A stretch of 64,000 nt of DNA from an uncultured Pelagibacteraceae bacterium (GCA_902610315.1 CACLVA010000001.1:43614-107613), one strand, 5' to 3'; positions 19,143-26,513 are shown, counted from the first letter of the stretch. A program made the numbers and translations. The notes: generated from the letters alone by a model not told the origin.

Positions 19143-20267
19143 ATGGCAAAAAGAGATTATTACGAAGTCTTAGGTGTAAATAAATCAGCATCAGCAGATC
19201 AAATAAAAGCGGCATATAGAAAACTTGCTGTAAAACATCATCCAGATAAAAATAAAGGTGATAAAGCTTCTGAGGAAAAGTTTAAAGAAGCATCAGAGGC
19301 GTACCACGTCTTATCAAATACAGAGCGAAAACAAAATTATGATAATTTTGGACATGCTGCATTTGAGAATGGAGGTGGAGGAAGAGGGGGTTTTAGCAAT
19401 TTTGACTTTTCCAGCCATTTCTCAGATATATTTGAAGATTTTTTTGGTGATTTTGGTGGAGGCGGAAGAAGAAATAGAAAATCAAATTTTAGAGGTTCTG
19501 ATTTAAGATACGATTTATCTATTTCATTAGAGGAAGCTTACACAGGAAAAAAACAGGATATAAAGTTTTCAACTTCAGAAAAATGTCAGACCTGCAATGG
19601 AAGCGGTTCTAAACCAGGCACAAATGTTGGTTCATGTTCTATGTGTGGAGGTAACGGTCAAGTAAGATCAAGCCAAGGATTTTTTACTGTTCAACAAACT
19701 TGCCCTCAATGTTCAGGTACGGGTGAACAAATAACTAATCCTTGTGGCAGCTGTAGCGGACAAGGAAAAAAACAAGCTTCAAAAAGATTATCAGTAACAA
19801 TTCCTAAAGGTGTAGATGATGGAACTCGAATTAGATTAGCCGGAAAAGGTGAAGCTGGATCCAGAGGTGCATCAAGTGGAGATCTTTATCTTTTTATTAA
19901 TGTTTACTCACATGATTTATTTAAAAGAAGTGAAGAAAATTTATTTTTTGAATGCCCAATATCTATTGCTGATGCAGCTTTGGGAGCATCCATAGAGATA
20001 CCAACCATTGATGGAGGAAAAGCAAAAATCAAAATTCCATCTGGAACTCAAAGTGGTAAACAATTTCGTTTAAGAGGCAAAGGAATGCCTTTAATGAGAA
20101 GTGGTGGAGTTGGTGATTTATATGTACAAGTAAATACTGAAGTCCCCATTAATCTTAATAAAGAACAAAAAGATCTTCTTGAAAAATTTAGAGAAATCGA
20201 AAACGAAAAATCTAACCCAAGTATTAAAAAGTTTTTTCAAAAAGCAAAAAACTTTTGGAAAAATTAA
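19143..20267 (+). CDS. dnaJ: Chaperone DnaJ (Hsp40)
   Basis: Stimulates DnaK ATP hydrolysis. The J domain is at residues 4-70 with HPD at 33-35, followed by a Gly/Phe-rich linker (GGGGRGGFSNFDFSS). The zinc domain has four CxxCxGxG repeats (CQTCNGSG, CSMCGGNG, CPQCSGTG, CGSCSGQG). A C-terminal substrate domain completes the 374 residues. The last codons include an 11 bp inverted repeat (20227-20237 with 20246-20256) made almost only of A and T. A small predicted membrane protein follows 16 bp later. Confidence 0.98.
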   Translation: MAKRDYYEVLGVNKSASADQIKAAYRKLAVKHHPDKNKGDKASEEKFKEASEAYHVLSNTERKQNYDNFGHAAFENGGGGRGGFSNFDFSSHFSDIFEDFFGDFGGGGRRNRKSNFRGSDLRYDLSISLEEAYTGKKQDIKFSTSEKCQTCNGSGSKPGTNVGSCSMCGGNGQVRSSQGFFTVQQTCPQCSGTGEQITNPCGSCSGQGKKQASKRLSVTIPKGVDDGTRIRLAGKGEAGSRGASSGDLYLFINVYSHDLFKRSEENLFFECPISIADAALGASIEIPTIDGGKAKIKIPSGTQSGKQFRLRGKGMPLMRSGGVGDLYVQVNTEVPINLNKEQKDLLEKFREIENEKSNPSIKKFFQKAKNFWKN

Positions 20268-20283
20268 ATAAAAAGTGAATTTT

Positions 20284-20451
20284 ATGAGTCTTGAGGTAAT
20301 TGTACCAGTAATAGCCTTAATAGGCGTACTTGTACTAGTTTTACCTGGTTTTATTCAAACTAATTATAACTTTAAGATCCTGCTTAAGAATTTATCAATA
20401 TGGATTATAGTGGTAGCTATAATATTAGTATTTATATATTTTATATTATAA
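20284..20451 (+). CDS. Small two-helix membrane protein (55 aa), unknown function
   Basis: Not recognised. The frame encodes MSLEVIVPVIALIGVLVLVL, a short loop with NYNFKILLKN, then a second hydrophobic segment to the stop, so two transmembrane helices are expected. It begins 16 bp after dnaJ on the same strand and could be co-transcribed with it. There is no strong ribosome binding site. Continuous hydrophobic coding and gene-free space around it argue that it is real, but a chance AT-rich frame cannot be excluded without homologues. Confidence 0.55.
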   Translation: MSLEVIVPVIALIGVLVLVLPGFIQTNYNFKILLKNLSIWIIVVAIILVFIYFIL

Positions 20452-20458
20452 ATAATAA

Positions 20459-20638
20459 TTAATTATTTTCAGTGCAGATATCTTTGATAACTGGAACACT
20501 TGAACAGTCACCACATTTAGTTACTTGAACTAAACAACCACTATCAAGTAATTTTACATCAACAACTCTATCGCATTTAGAGCATACTGAAGAAATAGTT
20601 AATCCACATTTTTTACAACTAAATTTTTGTGTTTGCAT
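20459..20638 (-). CDS. Small zinc-ribbon-like protein (59 aa), unknown function
   Basis: Not recognised by name. It starts MQTQKFSCKKCGLTISSVCS and contains eight cysteines, six of them in CxxC pairs (CKKC, CSKC, CGDC). These suggest one or two zinc sites, a rubredoxin-like metal knuckle or an Fe-S site. It diverges from dapB. The 139 bp between the two starts holds two Fur-box palindromes; the nearer one (20690-20704) lies about 50 bp upstream of this ATG, within a possible promoter. Iron control is therefore plausible for this gene. Function is open. Confidence 0.7.
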   Translation of the reverse strand: MQTQKFSCKKCGLTISSVCSKCDRVVDVKLLDSGCLVQVTKCGDCSSVPVIKDICTENN

Positions 20639-20689
20639 AAATTTAAGATAGGAAATTAAAAATATTATTCAAGAAATAACGTATAATAT

Positions 20690-20704
20690 TGATTATCATT
20701 ATCA
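20690..20704. promoter_or_regulatory. Fur-box-like operator 1
   Basis: TGATTATCATTATCA matches the classical 7-1-7 Fur box TGATAATNATTATCA at 14 of 15 positions. It lies in the divergent region between the zinc-ribbon gene and dapB, centred exactly 60 bp from operator 2. Reading toward the zinc-ribbon gene, a possible TTGTGA/TATACG promoter pair flanks it. Binding itself is inference. Confidence 0.65.
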
Positions 20705-20749
20705 CAAAAAAACCAATTAAAAACATCTCTTTAAAAAAATCTTTATGAA

Positions 20750-20764
20750 TGATAATCATTATCA
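20750..20764. promoter_or_regulatory. Fur-box operator 2 (perfect 7-1-7)
   Basis: TGATAATCATTATCA is a perfect 7-1-7 inverted repeat and a full match to the classical Fur box. It ends 13 bp before the dapB ATG at 20778, so a bound repressor would cover the promoter or start region of dapB-nth. The longer in-frame ATG at 20745 would make this box coding and is not favoured. Confidence 0.72.
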
Positions 20765-20777
20765 ACAAAATCTTTAT

Positions 20778-21551
20778 ATGAAAATAAATTTAACTATTAC
20801 AGGCTGTATGGGAAGAATGGGGCAACAACTTATTAAGTCCTCAAATAAAAATAAAATCTTTAAAATAGTTTCACTCACTGAAAACTTTAAAATTAATAAA
20901 AAAATAAATAATATTTTACCCGAATTTAATAACGTTAATTCTTTCAAAAAAACTAATATAATTATAGATTTTACAGTTCCTAAATGTACTTTGGAAGTGC
21001 TTAAAATTGCTTCTAAACTAAAAAAAAGAGTAATTATAGGTACAACTGGTTTTACTAAAAGTCAGGAAAATTTGATAAAAAAATATTCTAAAAAGATTCC
21101 AATACTAAAGGCTGGGAATATGAGCTTAGGGATTAATCTATTGATGTATTTAACAGAAATTACCTCAAAATCTCTTGGAAATAATTTCTTAAGTAAAGTT
21201 TTTGAAGTTCACCATAAACACAAAAAAGATCACCCCTCTGGCACAGCTTTAATGCTTGGAAAAGGAATAGCTATAGGAAAAAATAAAGATCTAAATAGAT
21301 TGATAGGAAAAAAATATCTAAATAGAAAATCTTTTCCTTATGGGAAAAAAATTAATTTTAATTCAATGAGAAAAGGTGAAGTAGTTGGCGAACATGAGGT
21401 TAAATTTTCTAGCGGCAAAGAAATTATAACTTTAAACCATGAAGCATTTGATAGAGCTTTATACTCTGAGGGCGCTCTAACTGCGGCAAAGTGGTTAATG
21501 AAAAAGAAACCAGGCCTTTACTCAATGCGAGATGTATTGAACTTTAAATGA
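20778..21551 (+). CDS. dapB: 4-hydroxy-tetrahydrodipicolinate reductase
   Basis: NAD(P)H-dependent step of lysine and diaminopimelate synthesis, 257 residues. The start MKINLTITGCMGRMGQQLIK carries the Rossmann GxxGxMG motif. IIGTTGFTKSQ and the substrate-site segment EVHHKHKKDHPSGTALMLGKGI follow, with KRVIIG preceding. I use ATG 20778 because the protein family begins right at this strand; the upstream ATG adds 11 unrelated residues that run through the Fur box. It overlaps nth by 4 bp, so dapB-nth and probably the PfkB kinase form one unit. Confidence 0.95.
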   Translation: MKINLTITGCMGRMGQQLIKSSNKNKIFKIVSLTENFKINKKINNILPEFNNVNSFKKTNIIIDFTVPKCTLEVLKIASKLKKRVIIGTTGFTKSQENLIKKYSKKIPILKAGNMSLGINLLMYLTEITSKSLGNNFLSKVFEVHHKHKKDHPSGTALMLGKGIAIGKNKDLNRLIGKKYLNRKSFPYGKKINFNSMRKGEVVGEHEVKFSSGKEIITLNHEAFDRALYSEGALTAAKWLMKKKPGLYSMRDVLNFK

Positions 21552-22216
21552 GTTCAAAAAATGCTGATAAAATCAAAAGAGCTAAGATAGTATTAAAAAT
21601 ACTCAATAAAACTTATCCACGCATTAATGCCCCGCTTGAAAGTAGAAATGTATTCACTCTTTTAATTTCTGTACTTTTATCTGCACAGTGCACAGACGTA
21701 AATGTAAATAACGTAACAAAAAATATTTATCCGAAGTATTTTAAGCCAATTCACTTTGTAAGACTTGGCAGAAAAAAAATTGAAATGTTAATAAGAAGAA
21801 TAGGAATATTTAGAATTAAAGCTAAAAGTATTTATTACCTGTCTAAAACTTTAGTAGAAAAATATAATAGTAAAGTTCCGAGTACCTTCGAACAATTAGA
21901 GGAACTTCCAGGAGTTGGCCATAAAACAGCAAGTGTGGTTATGTCTCAAGGTTTTGGATTCCCTGCTTTTCCAGTTGATACTCATATTCATAGGCTTGCT
22001 CAAAGGTGGGGTTTAACTAATGGCAAGAATGTTGTTCAAACTGAAGAGGATTTAAAAAGTCTATTTCCAAAAAAATATTGGAACAAACTTCATTTGCAGA
22101 TTATTTTTTATGGCCGAGAATATTGTAAAGCTCGTGACTGTTACGGTATTTCTTGTAAAATTTGTACGAGTTGTTATCCTAATAGAAAAAAACCAATTAA
22201 AACCAAAAAGGCTTAG
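21548..22216 (+). CDS. nth: Endonuclease III (DNA glycosylase/AP lyase)
   Basis: Removes oxidised pyrimidines, 222 residues. It has LLSAQCTDVNVNNVTK, the HhH-GPD motif LEELPGVGHKTASVV with the catalytic Lys, and PAFPVDTHIHRLAQR with the catalytic Asp. The C-terminal cysteine cluster reads YCKARDCYGISCKICTSCYP. It does not follow the usual C-x6-C-x2-C-x5-C spacing, although enough cysteines are present for a 4Fe-4S cluster. It is translationally coupled to dapB (ATGA overlap), and the next ATG follows its stop by 1 bp. Confidence 0.93.
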   Translation: MSSKNADKIKRAKIVLKILNKTYPRINAPLESRNVFTLLISVLLSAQCTDVNVNNVTKNIYPKYFKPIHFVRLGRKKIEMLIRRIGIFRIKAKSIYYLSKTLVEKYNSKVPSTFEQLEELPGVGHKTASVVMSQGFGFPAFPVDTHIHRLAQRWGLTNGKNVVQTEEDLKSLFPKKYWNKLHLQIIFYGREYCKARDCYGISCKICTSCYPNRKKPIKTKKA

Positions 22217-22217
22217 A

Positions 22218-23147
22218 ATGAAAATATTAGGTATAGGTAATGCAATTGTAGATGTAATTTGCAAAGTTGAAGATGATTTTATTCAAAAAAATGGTCTTAC
22301 TAAAAGCACGATGAAACTTATTTTCGATGAAAAAGAATTTAAGCAACTATTATCTAATTTAAAAATTGAAAAAACAGTCTCAGGTGGATCTGTTGCAAAT
22401 TCGATTGTTGGTCTTTCTCAACTTAAAAACAAGGTTGGTTTTATTGGTAAAGTAAGTGATGATGACTTGGGTGGAAAATATGAAGAAGGACTTAAACAAG
22501 AAAATGTTGAATATTTTTACTCAAAAAAAAAGGAGGAGCTACCAACAGGTACTTGTTTAATTTTAGTAACACCAGACTCAGAGAGAACAATGTGCACTTT
22601 TCTTGGAACAGCAGGCAAAATTAACGAAAATGACGTAGACACAAATGCTATTAAACAAAGTGAGATTATTCTTTTAGAGGGATATTTATGGGATGAGGGA
22701 GATCCTAAAAAAGCTTTTGACAAAGCAATAACTAATGCAAATAAAGTTGCAATGTCTTTATCAGATCAATTTTGCGTAGATAGGCATAAGCCTCATTTTT
22801 TAAATTTAGTTAAAAATAAATTAGATATAACATTTGCTAATGAGCAAGAAATTATGTCTTTAATTGATGCTAAAAACTTTGATGAGGTAATTAATTTTGG
22901 AAAAGGTCTTAAAAAATTATTGATAATCACTAGAGGTGAAAAAGGTGCAATCTCAATTAATGGTGATGAAGTTACAGAATGCGGAATTCAAAAAAACCTC
23001 AAAGTAGTTGATCTAACTGGTGCTGGGGATCTATTCGCTGCAGGATTTTTACATGGTCATGTAAACGGTCTATCTCAAAAAGAATGCTTAGAAAAAGGTA
23101 CTGAAATGTCTTCTAAAGTTATTCAACAAATTGGTGCAAGAATATAA
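22218..23147 (+). CDS. PfkB-family sugar/nucleoside kinase (adenosine kinase-like)
   Basis: Ribokinase-fold kinase of 309 residues. The start MKILGIGNAIVDVICKVEDD is the family opening. VSGGSVANSIVGLSQL gives the substrate-binding GG, GTCLILVTPDSERTMCTFLG follows, and the ATP/anion-hole signature VVDLTGAGDLFAAGFLHG contains the catalytic Asp. PfkB proteins of this subgroup are often annotated adenosine kinase, but the substrate cannot be fixed from sequence. ATG 22218 comes 1 bp after the nth stop; the longer frame upstream runs inside nth and is not real. Confidence 0.88.
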   Translation: MKILGIGNAIVDVICKVEDDFIQKNGLTKSTMKLIFDEKEFKQLLSNLKIEKTVSGGSVANSIVGLSQLKNKVGFIGKVSDDDLGGKYEEGLKQENVEYFYSKKKEELPTGTCLILVTPDSERTMCTFLGTAGKINENDVDTNAIKQSEIILLEGYLWDEGDPKKAFDKAITNANKVAMSLSDQFCVDRHKPHFLNLVKNKLDITFANEQEIMSLIDAKNFDEVINFGKGLKKLLIITRGEKGAISINGDEVTECGIQKNLKVVDLTGAGDLFAAGFLHGHVNGLSQKECLEKGTEMSSKVIQQIGARI

Positions 23148-23159
23148 TAATTAGTCGTA

Positions 23160-24128
23160 ATGATTGATTTTGCTGTAATAGGATCAGGAATATCAGGTGC
23201 TACTATATCTAATAAATTAAATAAAAAATATTCTGTTAAAGTTTTTGAAAAAGCCAAAGGAGTTGGTGGTAGAAGCTCTTTTAAAAGGTTTAAAGATAAT
23301 ATAGGTTTTGATCATGGTCTTCAATATCTATCTCCAAGATCTAGAGAGTTTAAATCTTTTACTAATAAACTTATTAGAAAAAGAGTTATAAAACATTGGA
23401 AAGGCAATCACGAATTTTTAAATGAAAGAGTAAAAAGAGACAAAAAACACATTAAATTAATAGGAGTAAGAGGTAATAACGATATTAGTAAACATTTATT
23501 AAAAGGTATAAATTGTAAATACCAATCGGAATTATCAGAGATACAAAGAAAAAAAGATTATTGGATTCTTAGCTTTAAAGATAATACGTATACTTATGCA
23601 AAGAACTTGATTATTACAGCTCCATTTCCACAAGTAAAAAAGTTAGCATCTAGGTTCGTTAAAACAAAACTTTTTAGAAATAAAGTTAAAATGAATTCAA
23701 GTCTGACTGTGCTATTGATGACAAACAAAACTGGTAGCAATGTCAGTAGTTTTTTTACTAATGATAATATTTTAGGTTGGATTTCAAATGAAAATTCAAA
23801 GAAAAGATTTAAATATAATAAAGATTTGTGGGTCCTTCAAAGCACTTATGAATATGGAAAAAAACATACGGATAATTATAGAAATAAAAAAAAGTTTTAT
23901 ACAAACGTTTTAATTAGTAAATTTAAAAATTTAACTAAAATAAAAATAAAAAAAATATATTTTACACATATTCACGGTTGGAAATATTCATCAAATTCAA
24001 TACCTCTAAAAACCTTAAGTTATTGGGACAAAAAAATAGGCTTAGGAATTTGTGCTGATTGGTTTGGAGGTCCAAGGTTAGAGAACGGATGGTTAAGTGC
24101 AAATGATCTATATAACAAAATTAAGTAA
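23160..24128 (+). CDS. FAD-dependent oxidoreductase, renalase/amine oxidase-like
   Basis: Flavoprotein of 322 residues. The N-terminal dinucleotide motif FAVIGSGISGATISNKL is followed by the GG motif VGGRSSFKRF and IGFDHGLQYLSPRSREF, the FDHGxQYF pattern of NAD(P)-binding renalase-like proteins. The end reads GLGICADWFGGPRLENGWLSANDL, the C-terminal FAD-binding segment. The substrate is unknown. It follows the PfkB kinase by 12 bp and is very lysine-rich. A small basic protein starts 2 bp after its stop. Confidence 0.85.
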   Translation: MIDFAVIGSGISGATISNKLNKKYSVKVFEKAKGVGGRSSFKRFKDNIGFDHGLQYLSPRSREFKSFTNKLIRKRVIKHWKGNHEFLNERVKRDKKHIKLIGVRGNNDISKHLLKGINCKYQSELSEIQRKKDYWILSFKDNTYTYAKNLIITAPFPQVKKLASRFVKTKLFRNKVKMNSSLTVLLMTNKTGSNVSSFFTNDNILGWISNENSKKRFKYNKDLWVLQSTYEYGKKHTDNYRNKKKFYTNVLISKFKNLTKIKIKKIYFTHIHGWKYSSNSIPLKTLSYWDKKIGLGICADWFGGPRLENGWLSANDLYNKIK

Positions 24129-24130
24129 TT

Positions 24131-24247
24131 ATGTCTAAAAGATATAGTGGAAAATCATTTAAAGATTCGAGTGTAATGAAGAAGTCCAAGTTATCTTTGA
24201 AAGAAAAGAGAAAAATTAAAAGAGAGAAAAAGAAAAATAAAAATTGA
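24131..24247 (+). CDS. Small highly basic protein (38 aa), unknown function
   Basis: Not recognised. The frame starts MSKRYSGKSFKDSSVMKKSK and is then almost wholly Lys/Arg/Glu, suggesting a nucleic-acid or ribosome-associated peptide or a long charged helix. It fills the space between the FAD oxidoreductase (2 bp upstream) and the esterase, whose TTG start overlaps its TGA as TTGA. That tight packing on both sides is the main argument that it is translated. Confidence 0.6.
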   Translation: MSKRYSGKSFKDSSVMKKSKLSLKEKRKIKREKKKNKN

Positions 24248-24876
24248 AAAACAAACTATTAATATTTTTTAAAACTCTTCTAATCAGCCTGATTTTGATT
24301 AGTTGTAGTGAGACTAATAAATTAGAAAATGTGAATAAAATTGTATTGTTTGGAGACAGTTTAATGTCTGGTTATGGTTTAAAGGATGACCAAACACTTT
24401 CTATAATATTAGAAAATGATTTGAAAGAGGCTGGATATAATATCAAAATAATAAATGGAAGTGTTTCTGGAGATACTTCAGAAGATGGAATAGATAGAAT
24501 TGATGAATATACTTCTGATAGTGATATCGATTTGATTATTTTAGGATTAGGTGCAAATGATATGCTAAGAAGAATTAATCCAGACCAAACAGAAAATAAT
24601 CTTAGAAAAATTATAGAAATTATAAAAACTAAAAATATAAAAATAATTTTAGCGGGAATGAAAGCGTCTCCAACAAATGGATTAGCATATAAAAAGAAAT
24701 TTGATGATATTTTTCCTAAGTTAGCAGAAGAATATAATTTAACTTTAATACCTTTTTTACTAAAAAAAGTAGCTTTAAACCCAAAACTAAATCAAAGTGA
24801 TGGTATTCATCCTAATTTTGAGGGTGCTAAAGTGATTTCAGAAACAATAAAAGAAAGTATAATTAATTTCGATTAG
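24244..24876 (+). CDS. tesA: GDSL/SGNH esterase lipoprotein (TesA-like)
   Basis: Periplasm-facing esterase, thioesterase or lysophospholipase of 210 residues. The signal peptide ends in LILISCSE, a lipobox with Cys21. The SGNH blocks are VLFGDSLMSGYG (Ser39 nucleophile), NGSVSGDTS (Gly), LGLGANDMLR (Asn) and SDGIHPNFEG (Asp/His). It starts at TTG 24244, overlapping the stop of the small basic gene. It stops at 24876, directly followed by the TAGGGGCGTT repeat. Confidence 0.88.
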   Translation: MKNKLLIFFKTLLISLILISCSETNKLENVNKIVLFGDSLMSGYGLKDDQTLSIILENDLKEAGYNIKIINGSVSGDTSEDGIDRIDEYTSDSDIDLIILGLGANDMLRRINPDQTENNLRKIIEIIKTKNIKIILAGMKASPTNGLAYKKKFDDIFPKLAEEYNLTLIPFLLKKVALNPKLNQSDGIHPNFEGAKVISETIKESIINFD

Positions 24877-24931
24877 TAGGGGCGTTTATTTGAATTGAAA
24901 ACCCATTTATCATTAATAAAACGCCACAAGA
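24877..24931. repeat. TAGGGGCGTT repeat copy 1 within an imperfect stem-loop
   Basis: TAGGGGCGTT at 24877-24886 recurs at 26480-26489, 1603 bp away, on either side of the membrane sulfatase-like gene. Here GGCGTTTATT (24881-24890) can pair with AATAAAACGCC downstream (one bulged A) to form a stem with a loop of about 25 bases. It could be a 3' structure of tesA or a 5' structure for the next gene. No T run marks a classical terminator. Confidence 0.4.
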
Positions 24932-24959
24932 ACGTCAATTTATAAAATGATATACTCAA

Positions 24960-26408
24960 ATGATGAAATTATATTTAAAATATTATTTTATTAGAGTTTT
25001 TTTAGTAAATATATTAGCTTTAGTATATTTATCGGACACATACTCTTTTGATTTTGGTTTTATTTCTATTCAGTCTTTAATTTATTCAATTCATGTATAT
25101 TCATTATATTTTTTTGTTTTTTTTGAGACTGTTTCGGCTTTAATAAGTCAGTATGGACTTGATTTTCATTTTTATAAATTAATTTTAAGTAATTTTTTAA
25201 CTTTAAATTATACTTATGTTGGATATGTATTTTATAAAAATATAAGTATTATTTATTATTTGGTTTTTACTACATTAATAATTTTTTATCTTGAGAAAAA
25301 GAAATATGAGATCGTTTTTAAATTTAAATCATATAATATTAATCAAAAATTTTATCTATTTTCCTTCATTTTAGCATTTATACTTTCAATTCTAAATCCA
25401 TCACTTTCTCATCAAAGTTTAATTAAAAGAATAAAAGGTGCTACTAATATGTGGACGGAGGTGGATAAAACTTTTGTCTACGAAGTTGAACACTACAATC
25501 AAATGGTAAAAAATCATCTTTTTAGAAACGAGAATTGGTTCATTACATTAAACTATTCATTTATTTACTCTGCCAATCTTCCTGCAGGTTCAAGAGAACT
25601 TGCGAATATAGATGATCATAAATATTTTGGGAATTTTGAAAAAATTATTACCCAAAAAAAATTTAATAACATTTATGTAATAATAAACGAATCTTACCCA
25701 AATTTTAGAAATCAAGACCTTAAAAATAATTTATTCCAAAAAATTGTTCTAAACAATGAAAGTTTAAATATTCAAAAATTCAAAAAAAAATGGAATAGAT
25801 CTGCAACAACCCATGGTTCAGAGATGGAATTCTTCTGTGATAAAGAGGTTGATTTTTACGAGTTTCAAAAGGAAGAACTTGATATTTTTTTGGATAAAAA
25901 TAATTGTTGGATAAATAACATTAAAGATAAAAATTTTGTTTATATACACAGTTATAGAGAGTCATTTCTTAATAGATCTAGATATAAAAACTTTTTTGAT
26001 AAATCATATTTTAGTAACGATTTAAAAAAATTTGGTTTTAGTAAATGTGCCCAAAAATTTAGTGGAATTTGTGATCATGATATTATGGATAATATGGATA
26101 TGTTACTTGATAAAAAGAATGATAATTTTGTGATTTTTTTGACCTTAAATAATCATATCCCGGTAGAACCAATTACTGATAAACAATACATAAATTGTGA
26201 AAAAAATTTTCCTTTAAATTTAAGTAAACAGTTTTGTACAATTTATAATAATCAGATGTTTTTTAACGAGAGTATATCTAAGTTTATTTCAAGATTGGAA
26301 AAAAATGATCTTTTGGTTTTATTTTCTGATACACCCCCAATGTTTTCTGGCAAAAGAAGAATTCATTTTGAAGATACGATCGATATATATTTTATTTCAA
26401 GAATTTAA
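24960..26408 (+). CDS. Membrane-anchored alkaline-phosphatase-superfamily (sulfatase-like) protein
   Basis: 482 residues. The first 150 or so hold about five transmembrane helices; a periplasmic domain follows. Weak but ordered sulfatase/LTA-synthase-like motifs are IYVIINESYPNF (first metal strand), SATTHGSEMEFFC (possible nucleophile region), FVIFLTLNNHIPVEP and VLFSDTPPMFSGKRR. In relatives the last motif reads (S/G)DHxPPF; here the metal-binding His is Thr, so activity may be altered. Asn/Phe/Tyr-rich and lower in GC than neighbours, it looks accessory. The start is ATGATG at 24960/24963. Substrate might be a phospho- or sulfo-group on an envelope glycan; that is inference. Confidence 0.65.
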   Translation: MMKLYLKYYFIRVFLVNILALVYLSDTYSFDFGFISIQSLIYSIHVYSLYFFVFFETVSALISQYGLDFHFYKLILSNFLTLNYTYVGYVFYKNISIIYYLVFTTLIIFYLEKKKYEIVFKFKSYNINQKFYLFSFILAFILSILNPSLSHQSLIKRIKGATNMWTEVDKTFVYEVEHYNQMVKNHLFRNENWFITLNYSFIYSANLPAGSRELANIDDHKYFGNFEKIITQKKFNNIYVIINESYPNFRNQDLKNNLFQKIVLNNESLNIQKFKKKWNRSATTHGSEMEFFCDKEVDFYEFQKEELDIFLDKNNCWINNIKDKNFVYIHSYRESFLNRSRYKNFFDKSYFSNDLKKFGFSKCAQKFSGICDHDIMDNMDMLLDKKNDNFVIFLTLNNHIPVEPITDKQYINCEKNFPLNLSKQFCTIYNNQMFFNESISKFISRLEKNDLLVLFSDTPPMFSGKRRIHFEDTIDIYFISRI

Positions 26409-26479
26409 TTTTTGCTTTGTAAATAAATTGAAGTAGAGATGTAGTAAGATTTGTAATTTTTTTTAAAATTCTAATTTAA

Positions 26480-26513
26480 TAGGGGCGTTCTGTTGCCAGG
26501 TGCCCCAAACCCC
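26480..26513. repeat. TAGGGGCGTT repeat copy 2 and GC-rich GNRA-capped hairpin
   Basis: This is a conspicuous GC-rich island in AT-rich DNA. GGGGC (26482-26486) pairs with GCCCC (26502-26506), and an inner CTG/CAG stem closes a TTGC loop. On the minus strand the loop is GCAA, a GNRA tetraloop, so the RNA is more likely read from that strand, as the 3' region of the small periplasmic gene ending at 26521. A second CCCC follows at 26510-26513 and could pair alternatively. No T run, so not a standard terminator. Confidence 0.5.

Noticed and set aside
20745-20777. Eleven-residue N-terminal extension of DapB
   Set aside because: The extension runs through a perfect Fur box and does not resemble the family; the ATG at 20778 gives the normal DapB start.
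22110-22217. 36-residue N-terminal extension of the PfkB kinase
   Set aside because: It lies wholly inside nth in another frame; ATG 22218 matches the family start and follows the nth stop by 1 bp.
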